This document shows, piece after piece, positions 9,087 to 19,319 of a stretch of 64,000 nt of DNA. The notes beneath the pieces were generated by a model, which was not told where the DNA came from, made no database searches, and was given only the letters and a program-made list of their open reading frames with translations. Position 1 is the stretch's first letter; the number at the start of each line of letters is the position of its first letter. Origin of the DNA: JARFPW01 sp035464655 (GTDB lineage Bacteria; Gemmatimonadota; Gemmatimonadetes; Palauibacterales; Palauibacteraceae). The translations under genes were made by a program, and so were the position numbers. The stretch lies in NCBI GenBank assembly GCA_035464655.1, contig DATHRZ010000012.1, forward strand, positions 1 through 64,000, given 5' to 3'.

Positions 9087-9950
9087 ATTTCCAGCGAATC
9101 GAGACATCCGCGTGGCGACGAACGGCGCCACCTGGACCGGGCGGTCGACTCCGACGATAGGCTCGGGCGGGCCCTCGCGCTCGTCCGCTATCTGCGCGAG
9201 CACTGCGACTGGGACGCGCGACAGACGCCCGACTCGCTGCTGCCCTACCTGCTCGAGGAGGCGAACGAGGTGGCCGACGCCGTGCGCCGGGCCGACGACG
9301 CCGAGCTTCCGGGCGAGCTCGGCGACCTCCTGCTCAACCTGGCCTTTCAGATCGTCCTCGCCGAAGAGCGGCGGGCGTTCGGGGCCGCGGAGGTCGTGGC
9401 CGAGCTCGAGCGCAAAATGGTCGCCCGGCACCCGCACGTGTATGGCGATGCCGACGAAGCACCCGACTGGGAGCGCATGAAAGCCGGCGAGCGGGCCGAG
9501 CGGGCCGACGCCGGGAACGGGCGGCGCCGCGACCCGCTCGCCGGCGTTCCGGACGGCCTCGAGCCGCTGAGCCGTGCCCTGCGGGTGCAGGAACGGGCGG
9601 CGGGCGTCGGGTTCGACTGGCCCGACGTGGCCGGCGCACTCGGCAAGCTGCGCGAAGAGATCGACGAGCTCGATGCCGTCGTCGACGGCCGGGCCGCCTC
9701 TCCCTCGTCGGCCGGCCCGCCGCCGTCCGCCGCCGTCGTCGACGAAGCCGGCGACCTCCTGTTCGCCGCCATCAACGTGTGCCGGCTGGCCGGCGTGCAT
9801 CCGGCGGCGGCGCTCGCCGCCGCCACCGATAAATTCGCCCGGCGCTTCCGGGCGGTGGCCGAGCGCTCCGGGGCCGCCGGCATCGACATGACGGCGGCCG
9901 ACCTCGAGACCCTCGACCGGATGTGGGACGACGTGAAGCGGGGCGAGTGA
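9087..9950 (+). CDS. mazG: Nucleoside triphosphate pyrophosphohydrolase MazG
   Basis: Hydrolyses (d)NTPs to NMP and pyrophosphate, cleaning the nucleotide pool and affecting stringent signalling. Two MazG domains are present. The first has EExxE at 57-61 in YLLEEANEV plus GELGDLLLN. The second has LREEIDEL and VDEAGDLLF. The frame is open from a TAG at 9054, but no ATG, GTG or TTG occurs before GTG at 9270, which would cut away the first catalytic EExxE. A strong GGGAGGAG ribosome-binding site (9073-9080) sits six bases before an ATT at 9087. I therefore take ATT as the start, giving 287 residues. CTG at 9132 is the alternative. Convergent with the next gene, three bases apart. Confidence 0.85.
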   Translation: MSSESRHPRGDERRHLDRAVDSDDRLGRALALVRYLREHCDWDARQTPDSLLPYLLEEANEVADAVRRADDAELPGELGDLLLNLAFQIVLAEERRAFGAAEVVAELERKMVARHPHVYGDADEAPDWERMKAGERAERADAGNGRRRDPLAGVPDGLEPLSRALRVQERAAGVGFDWPDVAGALGKLREEIDELDAVVDGRAASPSSAGPPPSAAVVDEAGDLLFAAINVCRLAGVHPAAALAAATDKFARRFRAVAERSGAAGIDMTAADLETLDRMWDDVKRGE

Positions 9951-9953
9951 GCG

Positions 9954-10226
9954 CTACCGGTTGAGCAGCCGGACCTCGCGCTGCCCCTTCCGCACGGCGG
10001 TTCCGACCACGATGCCGAACACGATGGCGGTTCCCGCGCCGAGCACGGGCAGCACCGCGACCACGGGCGACAGCGCGAGGGTCGAGGCGACGCCGGCGAG
10101 CCACGGCGTCGAACGCTTCTGAGCGGCGTCCACGAACCGCAGCCGTTCGCTGACGAAATCGCGGACCTTCATATAACTGATCCCCATCCCGGCGCCGGCG
10201 GCGGCCAGAAACAGAAACTCGATCAT
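9954..10226 (-). CDS. Small membrane protein of unknown function
   Basis: A 90-residue protein with a hydrophobic N-terminal segment (about 2-18), a charged middle (KVRDFVSERLRFVDAAQK) and a second long hydrophobic segment (about 46-78), ending in a basic tail. The ATG at 10226 is preceded by an excellent AAGGAGGT site six bases upstream, which decides the start. It follows asnS after 91 bases that include an AT-rich stretch and a short GGCCGTACGGCC palindrome. I do not recognise a family. Confidence 0.6.
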   Translation of the reverse strand: MIEFLFLAAAGAGMGISYMKVRDFVSERLRFVDAAQKRSTPWLAGVASTLALSPVVAVLPVLGAGTAIVFGIVVGTAVRKGQREVRLLNR

Positions 10227-10317
10227 GATGCGACCTCCTTTCGTCCACATCGTACGGGAGACGTTGGAGGAAAGTTGCAGGCCGTACGGCCCGATCATCT
10301 CGATATCACATCATATA

Positions 10318-11613
<1,296 letters not shown>

Positions 11614-11656
11614 GAGCTCCGTCGGGTATCGGGGACGATGAGGTGGTACCGGCGCG

Positions 11657-11686
11657 AAGCTACGCCGGCCGCGTGGAACGCGTCAA
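11657..11686 (-). promoter_or_regulatory. Promoter of asnS
   Basis: Minus strand TTGACG (11681-11686), an 18-base spacer and TAGCTT (11657-11662). The same -10 hexamer TAGCTT is used at the rplM promoter. It predicts a leader of roughly 37 bases before the asnS ATG and lies in the only gap between recG and asnS. Confidence 0.55.
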
Positions 11687-11702
11687 CGCGCTGGACCCGA
11701 TT

Positions 11703-13790
11703 CTAGCCGATGCCGAAGCGCCGCTCGCGCTCCGCGTAGCGTTCGGCGATCACGCGGGCGAAGCGGCGGTTCGGCGGTCGGCCGAGCTCCGGATCGTCCT
11801 CCGCCAGCGCCCGGGCCCGGCGTCGGGCGTGTTCGAGCAAATCGAGGTCGCGGGCCAGGTCGGCGAAGCGCAGCCCGGGAACACCGTGCTGCTCGGGCCC
11901 GAACAGGTCGCCCTGTCCGCGTAGCCGCAGGTCCTCTTCGGCAATCCGGAATCCGTCGGTCGTACCGGCGAAGGCTCGCAGGCGTTCCGGGGGTCGCTCT
12001 CCCCCGTGAAACGCGATGCACCAGCTCTGGTTCGACCCGCGGCCCACCCGGCCCCGCAGCTGATGCAGCTGGGCCAGGCCGAAGCGCTCGGCATGTTCGA
12101 TCAGCATGACCGTCGCGTTGGGCACGTCGATTCCGACCTCGATCACAGTCGTCGCGACCAGGACATCGACGTCGCCGGCGAGAAAGGGCCGCATGATCTC
12201 GTCCCGCTCGCCCGCTGACATACGGCCGTGAAGCAACTCGACGCGCCGGTCGGGAAACCGCGCGGCGAGCTCGTCGACACCGGCGGTGGCCGCCGCCGCG
12301 TCGATCGCGTCGGACTCCTCGATCAACGGATAGACGACGTACGCCTGCCGGCCCTCGGCGAGGCGTTCCTCGAGCCAGTCGAGCGCCGCGGCGCGTGCCC
12401 CGTAGGCGCGCAGCGCGGTCACGACCGGCTTGCGACCCGGCGGCATCTCGTCCAGCGTGCTGACGTCCAGGTCGCCGTACAGCGCCAGTGCCAGCGATCG
12501 AGGAATCGGGGTGGCCGACATGACGAGCACGTCGGCCGTTCCGCCGGTTTCGGCCAGGGCGCGACGCTGGTCGACCCCGAAGCGGTGCTGCTCGTCGATC
12601 ACCACGATCCCGGCCTGTCGGAACTCGACGGCCTCCTGGATGAGCGCCTGCGTCCCCACGACTACCCGCACCTCGCCCGATCGCAGACCCGCCTGGGCGG
12701 CCTCGCGCGCGGATGCCGAGAGCGCGCCCGTCAGCAGGGTCACCTCGACCCCGAGCGGCTCGAACCAGGTTCGCAGGGTCGCCGCGTGCTGTTCCGCCAG
12801 CAGCTCGGTCGGTGCCATGAGCACGGCCTGGGCCCCGTTCTCGACGGCCTTGAGGAGCGCGGCGGCCGCCACCGCCGTCTTACCGCTCCCGACATCGCCG
12901 TGCAGGAGTCGGTACATCCGCGCCGGCGACGCCATGTCTGCGGCGAGTTCGTCCCACACCCGCCGCTGCGCACCGGTAAGCTCGAACGGGAGCCGTTCCA
13001 GGAACACGTCCGACAGCCGGGCCGATCCCGACATCTCGAGCCCCGGCTCGGCGCGACGGGCCGCCCGGGCCCGCGCGTGCAGCAACTGCAGAAAGAACAG
13101 CTCCTCGTAGGCCAGGCGCCGGCGCGCCGGCTCGACCTCGGTCAGCTCGGCCGGCTGATGCAGCGAACGGATCGCCACGTCGAGCGCCGGAAGCTTCAGC
13201 TCGGCCCGCCAGTCGGCCGGGAATGGCTCGGCCTCGGCCAGCTCGGGCAACAGCACCTCGAGATTGTCGTCCACGATCGTCCGGATCTGGCGATGCCCGA
13301 GCCCCTCCGTGGCGGGGTAGACAGGAAACACCCGCCCCTCGGACTCGCCCGCGTTCCCGTCGTCGGCGTCGTCGCGGCCGGACAGTACCGTGAACTCGCG
13401 CGGCCGAAGCTGGGGCCCGTGGTAGAAGCCCACCTGTCCCGTGACGAGCAGCAGATCTCCCTTGCGGATCTGCCGGTCGAGCCACGGCTGACCGGGCCAG
13501 GCGCACTCGATCACGCCCGAGCGGTCGCGCAGCACCGCGCGGAAGATCCGCAGGCGGCCACGCGTCGGCAGGACGCCCCGCGCGACGACGCGGCCGATCA
13601 CCGTCGCGTCGTCGCCGGGCCGGAGCGTAGCGGCGGCGCGCACGGTCGTCGCGTCCTCGTAGCGATGGGGAACGTGGTACAGCAGGTCGCGGGCGGTCTC
13701 GACGCCGAGCTTCGCGAAACGCTCGGCACGCCGGGGCCCGACGCCCTTCAGGTACTGGACCGACTTTTCCAGCCGACCCTCTGCCGTCAT
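11703..13790 (-). CDS. recG: ATP-dependent DNA helicase RecG
   Basis: Remodels stalled replication forks and branch-migrates Holliday junctions. It has 695 residues, typical. An N-terminal wedge with an OB fold covers about 1-250. The helicase core has Walker A GDVGSGKTAV (298-307) and the motif II DEQHRFG, both characteristic of RecG rather than other superfamily 2 helicases. The C-terminal part contains QLRGRVGRG, the TRG-region motif. The ATG at 13790 lies 16 bases after the ftsY stop, so the two are probably cotranscribed. Confidence 0.96.
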   Translation of the reverse strand: MTAEGRLEKSVQYLKGVGPRRAERFAKLGVETARDLLYHVPHRYEDATTVRAAATLRPGDDATVIGRVVARGVLPTRGRLRIFRAVLRDRSGVIECAWPGQPWLDRQIRKGDLLLVTGQVGFYHGPQLRPREFTVLSGRDDADDGNAGESEGRVFPVYPATEGLGHRQIRTIVDDNLEVLLPELAEAEPFPADWRAELKLPALDVAIRSLHQPAELTEVEPARRRLAYEELFFLQLLHARARAARRAEPGLEMSGSARLSDVFLERLPFELTGAQRRVWDELAADMASPARMYRLLHGDVGSGKTAVAAAALLKAVENGAQAVLMAPTELLAEQHAATLRTWFEPLGVEVTLLTGALSASAREAAQAGLRSGEVRVVVGTQALIQEAVEFRQAGIVVIDEQHRFGVDQRRALAETGGTADVLVMSATPIPRSLALALYGDLDVSTLDEMPPGRKPVVTALRAYGARAAALDWLEERLAEGRQAYVVYPLIEESDAIDAAAATAGVDELAARFPDRRVELLHGRMSAGERDEIMRPFLAGDVDVLVATTVIEVGIDVPNATVMLIEHAERFGLAQLHQLRGRVGRGSNQSWCIAFHGGERPPERLRAFAGTTDGFRIAEEDLRLRGQGDLFGPEQHGVPGLRFADLARDLDLLEHARRRARALAEDDPELGRPPNRRFARVIAERYAERERRFGIG

Positions 13791-13806
13791 CCCGCCCTCG
13801 ATCGTC

Positions 13807-14751
13807 TCAGTCCTCAGCGAACAGCTTCTCCAGGTACCGATCGGCGTCGAACGGCTCGAGATCGGCCGCCGTCTCGCCGGTGCCGACCCAGCGCACCGGT
13901 AGACCCAGCGCGCGAGCCACGGCGACGGCGGTCCCCGCCCGCGCCGAGCTGTCGAACTTCGCGAGCACGAGTCCGTCGAGCGCGAGTGCCTCGCCGAACT
14001 GCCGGGCCTGGGCGACCACGTTCTGGCCCGCCGTCGCGTCGACGACCAGCAGCCGCTCGTGCGGGGTGCCGGGGACGACCCGTTCGAGCACCCGATCGAT
14101 CTTCCGCAGCTCGGCCATCAGGCCGCCCTGCGTGTGCAGCCGGCCCGCCGTGTCGACGATCAGCAGATCGACGCCACGCGCCTTCGCCGCCTCGGCGGCA
14201 TCCCAGGCCACCGCCGCCGGGTCACCGCCCGGCTTGCCGCCGACGAACGCCGCGCCGAGGCGATCGGCCCACTGACGAAGCTGCTCCTGGGCTCCGCTGC
14301 GGAACGTGTCGGTCGCCGCGAGCAGGGGCGTCTCACCCGCCTCGATCGCGCGATGGGCGAGACGGGCCGCCGTGGTCGTCTTTCCGGTTCCGTTGACGCC
14401 GACGAGCAGCACGACGCGCGGCGCACCTCCGGGGGACGCCGGCGCTTCGTCCTCCTCTATTCCGTTCGCTCCGCGCTTCAGCATGGCCCGGATCTCGTCG
14501 CCCAGCAGGACCCGCAAGTCGTTCTCCGTCTTCACCGTTCCGCGACGGGCCGCGCTCTCGAGCGCTTCGACCAGTTCGAGGGTCGCGTCTATGCCGAAGT
14601 CGGCTTCGAGCAGCACCCGTTCGAGGTTCTCGATCGCGTCCTCGTCGACGCCTTTTACCAGCACCGACACGTCGGTGAGCGAGATGTCGACGATTTTCTG
14701 CCACAGCGACTTCTTCCGCCCCTCCGACGCCGGGCGGAACCGGTCCGTCAT
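13807..14751 (-). CDS. ftsY: Signal recognition particle receptor FtsY
   Basis: SRP receptor GTPase that docks ribosome-nascent chain complexes at the membrane. It has 314 residues: a four-helix N domain (about 15-95), then the G domain with GVNGTGKTTT, DTFRSGAQEQL, DTAGRLHTQ and the closing LAKFDSSARAG. The last normally reads LDGTAKGG in E. coli, so this is a mild variant. It lacks the long acidic N-terminal A domain of E. coli FtsY, as many phyla do. The ATG at 14751 has a good CGGAGG site. Upstream is the VWA membrane protein, downstream recG. Confidence 0.95.
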   Translation of the reverse strand: MTDRFRPASEGRKKSLWQKIVDISLTDVSVLVKGVDEDAIENLERVLLEADFGIDATLELVEALESAARRGTVKTENDLRVLLGDEIRAMLKRGANGIEEDEAPASPGGAPRVVLLVGVNGTGKTTTAARLAHRAIEAGETPLLAATDTFRSGAQEQLRQWADRLGAAFVGGKPGGDPAAVAWDAAEAAKARGVDLLIVDTAGRLHTQGGLMAELRKIDRVLERVVPGTPHERLLVVDATAGQNVVAQARQFGEALALDGLVLAKFDSSARAGTAVAVARALGLPVRWVGTGETAADLEPFDADRYLEKLFAED

Positions 14752-14782
14752 GCAGCCTCCGTTGCGATGGGATCGCGACCGT

Positions 14783-16717
14783 TCAGCGCAGGCCGATCCT
14801 GCGCCGCCAGTACCACTCTCCGCACAACATTAGGGCCGCGAGCACGAAGGGCCACATCGCCCGTCCGCCCGTGGCGGCGGCACCCGCGGATCCGACCGTC
14901 GTGCCCACCAGCTCCCGCCCGACCGGTCGGGCCGGGAGCTCGCGTTCGGCGCCCTCGACCTCGAACGGCCGACCCGTGCGGAACGCCTCGCCGGCCGCGA
15001 TGCCTTCGGCCACGAAACTGTGGGAGCCCGCCGGGGCCGGCGGTCCGGCGAGGGAGGCCCCGGGCGCCGCCGCCGTGTCTTCCCAGATCACGGTTCCGGC
15101 CGAATCCTGGATCGCGATCCGCAGGTCGCTCACCCCCGACGCCACTCTCCAGCTCACGGGTTCTCCGGCCGCCAGGCGTCTTCGAGCCAGCTCGACGGGA
15201 CGGCGTTCAGGCGCCTCGAGCAGCCAGCTTGCGAGGCCGGCGAACAGCGAGCGATAGGCCTGCCGCGCCTCCCCGCCGCGCGACGCCCAGCGCCACGTGC
15301 CTTCGGCCGCGACGACCACGCGCCGCCGGTCCCCCGAGCGTGCGGCACCGATCGGTGCCCGTCCGGCGCCGGAGCGATTCCGCCGGAGCTCCAGGGGCGC
15401 CCATTCGTGCCCCTGCAGGTCGAACAGGCGACTGACGGGGGGAAGCGCGGGATGATCGAGACCGCCGAGGAAGCCGGCGATCGGGCTCGGCGGCAGCGGA
15501 CCTCCCGGATACCATTCTCCCGCTTGCGGCCCCCCGACGCGAAGCCCGGAGCCCGGCACGACGCCCGCGCCCCGGGCGAACCAGAGCACGCGCGGATGGC
15601 GGGCGGCCAGCGCGTCGAGCCACGCCGGTCCGGCCCCCGGCGTCCCCTGTACGACCAGCAACTCGGCCCGTGCGGCGTCGCGCCGGACGCGGTCGGCGTC
15701 ACCCGTCGGCACGCGCTCCGTACCGGATCGAATCCAGCGATCGGGCCCCACTCTCAGCCACGCGCGCGCGCCCCCGGCGGTGGACCGCGCCAGCACGGGC
15801 AGAAGGTAGTGCGGCTCCCAGTCGGGATCGGCCGCCACTATCACGGCGCCGGCGGCCGTCGGTACGATCTCGATCCACACGCGATGGCGTGGACCGGGGC
15901 CGAGGGGATCCGCATCGGGTTCGAGCCGGATGTCGTACGCCCGCCAGGCGTCGCCCCCCCCTTCGAGCGCCACGACGCCTACCGGCACGCGGCGGGTTCG
16001 ACCGGGCGTCGGCGCCTCGAAGCCGACGATCGACCGGGCCCCGTCGGGGCCCGTCACCGAGAGCGACGCGGAATCGGCAAGCCTCGTGTCGCCGATCCCT
16101 GCAACTTCGACGACGAGGCGGATCGTATCGCCGGCCTCGGCGGCGGCCGGCGCGTCGACGCCGCGGATGGCGAGCCTGGCCGGACGCTCCGCCACCCGCA
16201 CTTCGCGGACGGTGAGGCCGAGTCTGCGCGCTACCGGGCGGGCCTCCTCGCGGTCGTCGAGCTCTCCGTCGGTGAGGAGCACGACACGGTCGGCACCGGC
16301 CGCGCGCGCCGCTTCGAGAGCCGGCACGACGCGACTCGCCACATCCGCCGGGCCGGCGCCGTGGTCTTCGGCCGCGGCGCGTGCCGAATCGCCGAACCAC
16401 ACCGTCGTTTCCCGTTCGATGTCACGGGCAAGGAGCGCCGTGGAGTCGGCCCGTGACATGCCGCCCGGGGAAGCCGGCAGGGACATGCTGAGGGATCGAT
16501 CGACGAGAAGGGCGGTGGTCGGTCGGTCGCCGCCGGCACCGGAGAACGGGGAGGGAAGCCACCAGCCGGCGAGCAGCAGGAAGAGCGCGCATCCGCGCAG
16601 TATGGCAGGGCCGGCGCGGCCGGGAACCGGCTCTTCGAGCCTGGCGTACGCCCACCAGCTCACCGCGGCGCCCACGAGCGCCGCGAGTACGACGGGAATC
16701 AGGCCGCCCGCTGCCAC
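14783..16717 (-). CDS. Membrane-anchored protein with a von Willebrand A-like domain
   Basis: A 644-residue protein. Two N-terminal hydrophobic helices (about 6-24 and 38-54) resemble BatA-type membrane anchors. Then comes a VWA-like domain with a MIDAS-type D-x-S-x-S in LLVDRSLSMS (about 71-80) and VVLLTDGELDD (about 144-154). A long periplasmic-looking middle region of beta-sandwich character follows, and a final membrane helix lies near the C-terminus in MWPFVLAALMLCGEW. The start is GTG at 16717, without a strong ribosome-binding site. It sits between an M23 peptidase and ftsY, downstream of ftsZ. The family is recognised only as VWA-containing; the function is unknown. Confidence 0.65.
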   Translation of the reverse strand: MAAGGLIPVVLAALVGAAVSWWAYARLEEPVPGRAGPAILRGCALFLLLAGWWLPSPFSGAGGDRPTTALLVDRSLSMSLPASPGGMSRADSTALLARDIERETTVWFGDSARAAAEDHGAGPADVASRVVPALEAARAAGADRVVLLTDGELDDREEARPVARRLGLTVREVRVAERPARLAIRGVDAPAAAEAGDTIRLVVEVAGIGDTRLADSASLSVTGPDGARSIVGFEAPTPGRTRRVPVGVVALEGGGDAWRAYDIRLEPDADPLGPGPRHRVWIEIVPTAAGAVIVAADPDWEPHYLLPVLARSTAGGARAWLRVGPDRWIRSGTERVPTGDADRVRRDAARAELLVVQGTPGAGPAWLDALAARHPRVLWFARGAGVVPGSGLRVGGPQAGEWYPGGPLPPSPIAGFLGGLDHPALPPVSRLFDLQGHEWAPLELRRNRSGAGRAPIGAARSGDRRRVVVAAEGTWRWASRGGEARQAYRSLFAGLASWLLEAPERRPVELARRRLAAGEPVSWRVASGVSDLRIAIQDSAGTVIWEDTAAAPGASLAGPPAPAGSHSFVAEGIAAGEAFRTGRPFEVEGAERELPARPVGRELVGTTVGSAGAAATGGRAMWPFVLAALMLCGEWYWRRRIGLR

Positions 16718-16730
16718 GTCCGGCGTCGAC

Positions 16731-18026
16731 TCAGTCGGCTACCCGGGCGATCACCGGCTCCTCGATCGGTATGGCCGGGAGGTCGAACCCGTCGAGCAAG
16801 CCGAGCGCCCGGTCCCTCGAAGCGTTGAACTCCGCCATGTATTCCTGCTCGAGCGCGGGCGCGGACGGCAGGTCGATGCTCGCCGGATTCCGGTGTCGAC
16901 CGCCCTGCAGGAACTCGTAGTGCAGGTGCGCCCCGGTCGCGAGACCCGTCGCACCGACCCGCCCGATTACCTCGCCCTGGTCCACGGGCTGCCCCACCCG
17001 AACACCGATCGAGCTGAGGTGGGCGTAACGCGTCGTGATCCCCTTCGCGTGCCGCACCTCGACCATGCGTCCGTAACCGCCCCACGTACCGGCGCGCGTG
17101 ACTGTGCCTGCCGCGGTCGCCTTTACCGGGGTACCGTAGGGCGCCCCGTAGTCGGTACCGAGGTGCGCCCGGCGGACCTTGAGCACGGGATGATAGCGTC
17201 GCGACGAGAAGCTGCTCGTGATTCGGAAGTCGACCGGGTAGCGCAGGAACGACCCCCGCATCGCATCGCCGTTGAAGTCGAAGTACTCCCGGTTCCCGTC
17301 GGGGCGGGTGAACGGGATCGCCTGCAGGCGCTTGCCGCGGTTCATCAGCTCGACCACGAGGAACTTCCGCTCGCGCACGCTGCCGTCGGGCCGGCGCTCG
17401 CGCTCAACGGCCACGCGAAACGCGTCGCCCCGCCGAATATCCCGCGTGAAGTCGATCTTCCACATGAACACGTCTGCCAGGTGGAAGACGTACTCCTTGA
17501 ACTCGTTCTCGCCCATGCGATCGACGTCGCCCGACAGGCTCGCGAACCACAGGCTCGATTCGATCAGGCCGGCAAAGCGGATCGTGTCGATCACCACCGG
17601 GACCTCGTGCACGCGGGCCGCCCACCCCTCGTCGCCGGCCGACAGTTCGACGAGGGAATCCGGGTTGACGAGCAGATGCACCGTCTCGGGCGGCTGCTCG
17701 GGGCGGCCAGAGAACCGGGCCACCATGCCGGCCTGCAGGCGACGCGGGCTCTTCACCTCGCGCACGACCTGCGTGAAGGCGTAGGCTGCGGGCGGGTCGA
17801 ACCCGTTGTCGACCAGCAGCTCGGCCAGGGTTTCACCGCTGTCGAGAGTATCGTAGACCGTGACGGGCGGCGGGGGCACGGGGACGACCACTTGCCTTAC
17901 CGGCGGGGTTTCCGCGGCTCCACCCAGCGATGACGCGGCCAGCCAGAACAGGCCCAGGGCCCCGGCCCCGGTCGCCAGCACCCTGCGCATCATGAACGTT
18001 CCGCCGTCCCGTTCCGTTTCGATCAC
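16731..18026 (-). CDS. M23 (LytM) family metallopeptidase
   Basis: A secreted or periplasmic endopeptidase-type protein that would cut peptide cross-links in peptidoglycan. The C-terminal LytM domain has all zinc ligands: H288 and D292 in AHLGTDYG, and H367-x-H369 in AHLHYEF, so it should be active. A LysM-like segment (about 56-110) follows a signal sequence. The start is GTG at 18026 or ATG at 17993; the latter gives a cleaner signal peptide (MMRRVLATGAGALGLFWLA). It lies directly downstream of ftsZ, suggesting septal wall cleavage. Middle-region similarity is to OapA/MepM-type proteins. Confidence 0.85.
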   Translation of the reverse strand: MIETERDGGTFMMRRVLATGAGALGLFWLAASSLGGAAETPPVRQVVVPVPPPPVTVYDTLDSGETLAELLVDNGFDPPAAYAFTQVVREVKSPRRLQAGMVARFSGRPEQPPETVHLLVNPDSLVELSAGDEGWAARVHEVPVVIDTIRFAGLIESSLWFASLSGDVDRMGENEFKEYVFHLADVFMWKIDFTRDIRRGDAFRVAVERERRPDGSVRERKFLVVELMNRGKRLQAIPFTRPDGNREYFDFNGDAMRGSFLRYPVDFRITSSFSSRRYHPVLKVRRAHLGTDYGAPYGTPVKATAAGTVTRAGTWGGYGRMVEVRHAKGITTRYAHLSSIGVRVGQPVDQGEVIGRVGATGLATGAHLHYEFLQGGRHRNPASIDLPSAPALEQEYMAEFNASRDRALGLLDGFDLPAIPIEEPVIARVAD

Positions 18027-18080
18027 CTCGTCCTGTCTCCTCGGTCTCGCGGGTCTCGCCCGTCGGTCGGACCGCGCCCG

Positions 18081-19271
18081 TCAGTCCATCTGACGCCGGA
18101 TGAAGGTCGGAATCTCCAGATCCTCCAGTGGAGCCCGCCCGACAGCCGTCGTCTCGAAGGCGAAGGAACTCGTCTTTTTGCCGATTTCCGGAGCCGGCGT
18201 CCTCGTACCCGAGGGCATCAGCCGCGGTCCGTCGTCCGGGTTGTTCGCCTTCGCCGGCGGCGTCGTCGCCGGCACGACCTTGAGGGTCGGAACCGGCTCT
18301 TCCTCTTCGACCTCCGCCCCGAAGCCGGTCGCGATGACCGTGACCCGAACGTGTCCGTCTAGTTCCGGATCGTGAACGGCGCCGAAGATCATCTCCGCGT
18401 CGTCGCCCACGGCTTCCTGGACGATCGAGTTGATCGTCGTGACTTCATCGATTGCAAGGTCGGAGCCACCGGAGATGTTCACGAGCACGCCCGTAGCGCC
18501 GAGTATCGATACGCTGTCGAGCAGCGGGGAGCAAATGGCCTGCTGCGCGGCCTCGACGGCCCGTTCCTCGCCCGTCGCCTCGCCCGTGCCCATGAGGGCG
18601 GCGCCCCGGTTCGACATCACGGTACGAACGTCGGCGAAGTCGACGTTCACGTCCCCCGTAACGCTGATCAGGTCGCTGATTCCCTGCGTAGCGTGCAGAA
18701 GTACCTCGTCGGCCTTCTTCAGGGCGTCCCGGAAGGTCGTTCCCTTTCCGACCACCGACAGCAGCTTCTCGTTCGGCACGACGATCATCGTGTCGACCGA
18801 CCGGCGCAGATCACGCAGTCCGAGGTCGGCGTGACGCATCCGCTTCCGGCCCTCGAACTGGAACGGGCGCGACACGATCGCGATCACCAGGGCGCCGAGT
18901 TCACTTGCAATCTGCCCGACCCGCGGCGCCGCGCCGGTCCCCGTGCCTCCGCCCATCCCGGCGGTGACGAACACGAGATCGGCGCCTTCGAGGGCCTGGC
19001 GCACCTCCTCCTCGTTCTCGGCCATCGCCTGCCGACCGACCTCCGGCCGCGCACCGGCACCGAGGCCGCGCGTCAACTTGCGACCGATCTGGATTTTCAC
19101 GTGCGCGTCACATTCCTTGAGCGCCTGCGCATCGGTGTTGATCGCGACGAACTCCACCCCGTCGAGATTCTCGGCGATCATCCGGTTCACGGCGTTGCCG
19201 CCCGCGCCCCCGACGCCTACGACCTTCATGCGGGCATTGCTGCTCACGCCCTCGTCGAATTCGAAGACCAT
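18081..19271 (-). CDS. ftsZ: Cell division GTPase FtsZ
   Basis: Tubulin-like GTPase forming the Z ring. It has 396 residues. The tubulin signature GGGTGTG spans 107-113. The T7 synergy loop reads VNVDFAD. The C-terminal conserved peptide IPTFIRRQ (387-394), the docking site for FtsA, is intact after a disordered linker. After the signature the sequence is AAPRVGQ where AAPVVA is usual. The start chosen is ATG at 19271, because AGGAGG lies five bases upstream. An in-frame ATG at 19319 abuts the ftsA stop but has no such site. Last gene of the dcw cluster proper. Confidence 0.97.
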   Translation of the reverse strand: MVFEFDEGVSSNARMKVVGVGGAGGNAVNRMIAENLDGVEFVAINTDAQALKECDAHVKIQIGRKLTRGLGAGARPEVGRQAMAENEEEVRQALEGADLVFVTAGMGGGTGTGAAPRVGQIASELGALVIAIVSRPFQFEGRKRMRHADLGLRDLRRSVDTMIVVPNEKLLSVVGKGTTFRDALKKADEVLLHATQGISDLISVTGDVNVDFADVRTVMSNRGAALMGTGEATGEERAVEAAQQAICSPLLDSVSILGATGVLVNISGGSDLAIDEVTTINSIVQEAVGDDAEMIFGAVHDPELDGHVRVTVIATGFGAEVEEEEPVPTLKVVPATTPPAKANNPDDGPRLMPSGTRTPAPEIGKKTSSFAFETTAVGRAPLEDLEIPTFIRRQMD

Positions 19272-19319
19272 CTGTCCCTCCTGTTGTGGATGGTTTTCCA
19301 CCTGCTGCGTGCGTTTCAT

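Noticed and set aside
12228..14396. A 722-codon open frame on the plus strand
   Set aside because: Lies opposite recG and ftsY, whose motifs are intact; its own product shows no fold or motif.
19272..19319. Longer FtsZ starting at ATG 19319
   Set aside because: The AGGAGG site five bases before ATG 19271 and the family N-terminus favour the shorter form.
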